In this document: positions 60,769 to 64,000 of the stretch, in pieces | How the letters are laid out: the number at the start of each line of letters is the position of its first letter | Numbering within the stretch: the stretch's first letter is position 1 | Source: DASQPR01 sp963797605 | Lineage (GTDB): Bacteria > Actinomycetota > Actinomycetes > Mycobacteriales > Micromonosporaceae | Length of the DNA stretch: 64,000 bases | Reading direction: 5' to 3' | Assembly (NCBI GenBank): GCA_963797605.1 | Contig: CAWCPX010000016.1 | Location: forward strand, 248,001 to 312,000 | Position numbers and translations under genes: made by a program | The notes under the pieces: generated by a model | Told to the model about the DNA's origin: nothing | Seen by the model: the letters and a program-made list of their open reading frames with translations, nothing else | Databases searched by the model: none

Positions 60769-61321
60769 GTGACTACTGCCATCGATAACGGCGTCAACGT
60801 TCAGGCACTGCTCGACGCGCGCGAGGTGCTCCGGGGCGCACCGGAGGCGGCCCAGTTCACGTGGCGGGCTTCGTCCAAGTGGCAAAAGGGCGTGCACAGC
60901 ACCACCACGATCCAGAACTTCTTCGGCCTCGGCGCACGAGCAAAGCCACAAGACCGAATCGGTGTTCGACGCCGACCACCCCGAGGTCTTCGCGGCCGAG
61001 GACAACGGCATCACCCCGATCGAATACCTCCTCGTCGGCCTGGCGAGCTGCCTGAGCGCTGGCGTGGCATCGGTCGCGCAGAACCGTGGCATCCAGCTGC
61101 GCTCGGTCGAGGCGACGGTCGAGGGTGAGCACGATATCCGTGGCATCCTCGGTGTCGACAGCGACGTGCGCAACGGCTTCAACGACATCCAGGTGACCTT
61201 CACGATCGACGCGGACGCCTCGAAGCAGGAGATCGAAGCGCTGGTGGCCCAGTCGCAGAAGCGTTCTGCCGTGTTCGACGCGCTGACGAACCCCACGAAC
61301 GTCACCGTCGCGGTCGCCTGA
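60769..61321 (+). pseudogene. OsmC-family peroxidase-like protein, one frameshift
   Basis: GTG 60769 begins MTTAIDNGVNVQALLDAREV and reads into FTWRASSKWQKGVHSTT, FFGLG; then the frame shifts by one near 60935 (an extra G in CTCGGCGCACGAG) and continues HEQSHKTESVFDADHPEVFA, IEYLLVGLASCLSAGVASVA (with the active Cys of OsmC in ASCL), DIQVTFTIDADASKQEIEAL. OsmC proteins reduce organic peroxides with thiols. If the extra base is an error it is a normal 183-residue gene. Confidence 0.85.
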
Positions 61322-61334
61322 GGAGGGCCGACAC

Positions 61335-62567
61335 ATCGAGCGCGCCACCACGGTCGTCATCGGCGCCGGGCATGCCGGCCTCGCCGCGAGCCACGTTTCT
61401 CACGCGACCATTCGATCGACCATGTCGTGCTCGAACGCGGCGAGGTGGCGAACTCGTGGCGGCGCGAACGCTGGGAGTCACTGCGCCTGCTGACGCCGAA
61501 CTGGCAGACCCGTCTGCCCGGCCACCGCTACGAAGGCCCGGATCCCGACGGCTACATGACGATGGGCGAAGTGGTCGAGTTCATCGAGCGCTTCGCCACC
61601 GTCTCCGACGCCCCGGTGCGGACCGGCACCGACGTGACCTCGCTGCGGCGCTCCGACGACGGCATACGTGGTGACCACGAATCACGGTGAGATCCGGGCC
61701 GGACGGTGGTCATCGCGAGCGGCGCCTGCAACCGGCCGACCGTGCCGCAGTTCGCCGACGCGGTGCCGGCGGACGTCCGGCAACTGACGCCGTTCGACTA
61801 CCGCAACCCGGCACAGCTCCCCGACGGTGGCGTGCTCGTCGTCGGTGCGTCGGCGACCGGCGTGCAACTCGCGACCGAGCTGCAGCGATCGGGCCGGCCG
61901 GTGACCCTCTCGGTCGGCGAGCACGTCCGACTGCCGCGCATCTATCGCGGCCGCGACGTGCTCTGGTGGATGGACGCGTCCGGGGTGTGGGACCAGCGCT
62001 ACGACGAGGTCGACGACCTCACCCGGGCCCGCCGGCTGCCGTCGCCGCAACTGGCCGGCACTCCCGAACGCGACACGTCGATCTCAACGCGCTCACCGCG
62101 ATGGGCGTCGAGCTGGTCGGCCGCCTGGCCGCCATCCGGGACGGGCGCGCGCTGTTCTCCGGCGGCCTGCGTAACGTGCTCTCGCTCGCCGACCTGAAGA
62201 TGGACCGCCTGCTCGACACGTTCGACGAATGGGCCGGCGGGCGCGATGTCGAAATCGGGCCCCCGACCCGTTTCCGCCGACTCGCGTGCCGGAATCGACG
62301 CGGCTGCAACTCGACCTGCGCAGCGGTGAGATCCGCACGATCGTTTGGGCGACGGGTTTCCGGCCGGAATACGCCTGGTTGGACGTGCCCGTCGTCGACC
62401 CGAAGGGCCGCCTGCGCCATGACGGTGGCGTCGTCGACAGCCCGGGGCTGTACGCGCTGGGTTTGCCGGTGTTGCGGCGCCGCAAGTCCACCTTCATCCA
62501 CGGCATCGAAGACGACGCCCGGGAAGTGACCGATCACCTCGCGAAATATCTGGCGTCACGTCGGTAG
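61335..62567 (+). pseudogene. Flavin-containing monooxygenase-like FAD oxidoreductase, frameshifted
   Basis: Frames together give RATTVVIGAGHAGLAASH (FAD), VLERGEVANSWRRERWESLR (FMO-type), YMTMGEVVEFIERFA, VVIASGACNRPTVP, GGVLVVGASATGVQLATEL (NADPH) and IRTIVWATGFRPEYAWLDVP. Breaks lie near 61400, 61665, 61700, 62065 and 62275. The ribosome site AGGAGGG (61321-61327) is followed by ATCGAGCGC rather than an ATG, so either the start codon is AUC/absent or the base is wrong. It follows OsmC by 13 bases. Likely role: oxygenation of a sulfur or nitrogen compound. Confidence 0.78.
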
Positions 62568-63500
62568 CGCGTCGGCCATGATGCGGGCCAACGTGCGGCG
62601 GCCGATGTGGCTCATCTGCGGAAACGTGTCCACGTAATACCAAACGAGGCCGATGGCCTGCTCGAAGGCCCACGCCCGCCCGCGAGCCCATTCGAGATCT
62701 TCGCAGCGCAGACGCGTACGCATAATCTGCCGTGGACCGTGTTCGAGCAGGTGCCAGGCCCCGACCAGATCGAGTGCCGGATCGGCCGGACCGACGCCCC
62801 CGACATCGAGAACGCCGGCCAGCCGCCCTGCTGAAACCAGGACATTGCCGGGCATCAAATCTCCGTGCGACGTGAGATCGGGTGCGTCGCCACGTGGCAG
62901 ATCGCGCATGTCCCGCCAGGCGAGACGCAACCGAGGCACATCGAGCAGGCCCTCGCTGCGCCGCAGGCAGGTCTCCACCCACTCGTCGTGAGCACGCAGT
63001 TCACCGCCTCGGCCCCGGCCGTCGAAGCTCCTACCACCGGTGTCGATCGCGCGCACGTCCGTGATGAACTCGGCGACGTCTTCGGCGAACCCGTCCGAAT
63101 CGCCTGGGTCGGCCTCGGTCGCGGGCATGCCCGGCACCCACGTCTGCACCGACCACGGCAGCGGATATCCCGGCCCGGGCTCACCGATCGCGACGGGCTC
63201 GGGCATCGGAAACCGGGTCCGGCCGAGCAGCGATCGGGCCGCGTCCGCGTCCGATTCCAGCGAACGTCGTGTCGCCTCGGGATCGTCTCCGACCAGCGGA
63301 AACCGAGCCGTGAACTTGTCGCCGACGCGGAAGATCGCGTTGACCGTGCCTCGTGACGCGATCCGCCGGACCGGCCGGCTTCGCCACTCCGGGAACCGCG
63401 CGATGACCAGGTCACGGGCGGTTTCGTCGCTCAGGGTCAGCTCACCGGCATGCGTCCGCACATCGGCAGCCTCGCGTGGCGCCGCCGGAAAACGCAACAC
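62556..63500 (-). CDS. Aminoglycoside-phosphotransferase-family kinase
   Basis: A 314-residue APH/ChoK-like kinase: RGTVNAIFRVGDKFTARFPL (ATP-binding with Lys/Arg), PGYPLPWSVQTWVPG, Brenner motif SHGDLMPGNVLVSAGRLAGV, and LDVGGVGPADPALDLVGAWH. The HGDxxxxN and DxGG/DPxxDL motifs support a functional fold. The substrate may be a small sugar, antibiotic or metabolite; most actinobacterial members are not true resistance genes. GTG 63500 is used and overlaps nothing; its stop is 11 bases inside the convergent monooxygenase end. Confidence 0.86.
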   Translation of the reverse strand: MLRFPAAPREAADVRTHAGELTLSDETARDLVIARFPEWRSRPVRRIASRGTVNAIFRVGDKFTARFPLVGDDPEATRRSLESDADAARSLLGRTRFPMPEPVAIGEPGPGYPLPWSVQTWVPGMPATEADPGDSDGFAEDVAEFITDVRAIDTGGRSFDGRGRGGELRAHDEWVETCLRRSEGLLDVPRLRLAWRDMRDLPRGDAPDLTSHGDLMPGNVLVSAGRLAGVLDVGGVGPADPALDLVGAWHLLEHGPRQIMRTRLRCEDLEWARGRAWAFEQAIGLVWYYVDTFPQMSHIGRRTLARIMADALPT

Positions 63501-63633
63501 CTTTTACGTCCTTCGCCGGGTACGTCCATCCGCGCCGAAGTTATTTCACCGTCTCCGCAACCTTTCCGTCGGATCCACGTGTCTGTGTACGGGCAACCGC
63601 GGGGATCGTGGCGGCCATACCAAGGGAGGACGA

Positions 63634-63768
63634 GTGGCAGTCAAATCCATCACGGGGGACATCCCGGAGGTCCGCCTCCAGGACGTGATGGTCTGCCCCC
63701 CGAACACCCAGCAGATGGGCGTCAGCGAGGATCCCCGCGCATCCGTCCGCCACGATGGCAGCCGCTAA
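63634..63768 (+). CDS. 44-aa ORF with strong ribosome site, unknown
   Basis: GTG 63634 follows AGGGAGGA at the best distance seen in this region. The product begins VAVKSITGDIPEVRLQDVM and has one cysteine. No family recalled. A weak GGAT-N16-GGGCAA element lies at 63571-63596. The next ORF overlaps its end by 14 bases in another frame. Confidence 0.5.
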   Translation: MAVKSITGDIPEVRLQDVMVCPPNTQQMGVSEDPRASVRHDGSR

Positions 63769-63958
63769 ACGACCGGCGGGTTCGTGTTACTCGTACGTCG
63801 TCGTCACGGTCGTCGTCGACGGCTCGCTGCCACATTCGATCGCGAACCCGATCGGCCACCTGGACGCGTACGGAGACGACGAAACCCTGGCGCAATACTG
63901 GAGTGATCGTGGTGACGGCCTGGTCAGTACGAGTTGGGGCGACCCGTCTTGTGGCTAG
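63755..63958 (+). CDS. 67-aa ORF, unknown
   Basis: ATG 63755 overlaps the previous ORF and may be translated by coupling, as no clear ribosome site precedes it. The product (MAAAKRPAGSCYSYVVVTVV ... STSWGDPSCG) has two cysteines and a beta-like hydrophobic stretch. It could be a small secreted or peptide-type product, but codon use does not decide the matter. Confidence 0.35.
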   Translation: MAAAKRPAGSCYSYVVVTVVVDGSLPHSIANPIGHLDAYGDDETLAQYWSDRGDGLVSTSWGDPSCG

Positions 63959-64000
63959 CGGAATCAGTCCTGCGGCGTACGAACGCGCGACCTGCGCCAA

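Noticed and set aside
62556..63500. Antibiotic-resistance gene
   Set aside because: The APH fold alone does not show aminoglycoside activity; most such actinobacterial proteins have other substrates.
63634..63768. Lanthipeptide or other RiPP precursor call
   Set aside because: Only one cysteine, no recognisable leader motif and no modification enzyme in view.

Overview
The window is very GC-rich and its genes are closely packed. It carries DUF222/HNH endonucleases, SigB/RsbV/RsbW/SpoIIE partner-switching proteins, ANTAR and STAS domains, GTG starts and likely leaderless starts. This points to a high-GC Gram-positive actinobacterium, probably a filamentous soil type near Frankiales, Cryptosporangiales or Micromonosporales. 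The genus cannot be fixed from sequence alone. No rRNA, tRNA or CRISPR array was seen.

Layout. 0-2.8 kb: cytosine deaminase (cut by the window edge) convergent with an NCS1 permease. 2.8-8.3 kb: small envelope and stress proteins (GlsB/YeaQ-like, YtxH-like, a membrane-anchored protein coupled to an extremely acidic partner, a 53-aa membrane peptide, YihY/BrkB). 8.3-17.5 kb: a general-stress signalling block: SigB-type sigma factor, STAS-HATPase anti-sigma-like protein, STAS antagonist, ANTAR-PAS-SpoIIE phosphatase, two small stress-type genes, and an operon of REC-SpoIIE phosphatase, CHASE3 histidine kinase and response regulator. 17.6-29.7 kb: metabolism and transport (DHA2 exporter, thioesterase, a CYP102-type fused P450 with several frameshifts, UBP zinc finger, FUSC exporter, aldo/keto reductase, DUF998). 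29.7-33.2 kb: mobile-element zone with an HNH/DUF222 protein, a broken ISL3 transposase and an IS110-family remnant. 33.2-41.5 kb: GlxA-type regulator with isochorismatase-like hydrolase, a lipoprotein, several small zinc-ribbon or unknown proteins, ketopantoate reductase-like protein, lamin-tail secreted protein. 41.4-47.6 kb: FIST plus GGDEF/EAL operon and two uncharacterised genes. 47.6-52.6 kb: frameshifted GH79-like/ricin secreted hydrolase, frameshifted DEAD-box helicase, a MITE-like element, DUF4331. 52.6-57.4 kb: TetR regulator divergent from an aldo/keto reductase with palindromic operators, PNPOx-like protein, a membrane-anchored unknown, a clavaminate-synthase-like dioxygenase preceded by a 19-codon ORF. 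57.6-62.6 kb: metX-metY-CoA-binding operon divergent from OsmC and a frameshifted flavin monooxygenase. 62.5-64 kb: APH-family kinase and two short coupled ORFs.

How they work together. The sigma factor, anti-sigma and phosphatase genes lie among at least seven genes that each have a GTTT-like/N16/GGG-like promoter, the type read by SigB/SigF factors, so a local stress regulon is a reasonable reading. Two genome-scale oddities stand out. Short tandem repeats of unrelated sequence (14-18 bp units in most cases) sit at or just after many gene ends. Frameshifts, mostly single-base insertions next to C or G, cluster in a few patches (21.5-23.1, 31.4-31.9, 48.9, 49.9-51.1 and 60.9-62.3 kb). The clustering and the intact motifs on both sides look more like sequence error than old decay.
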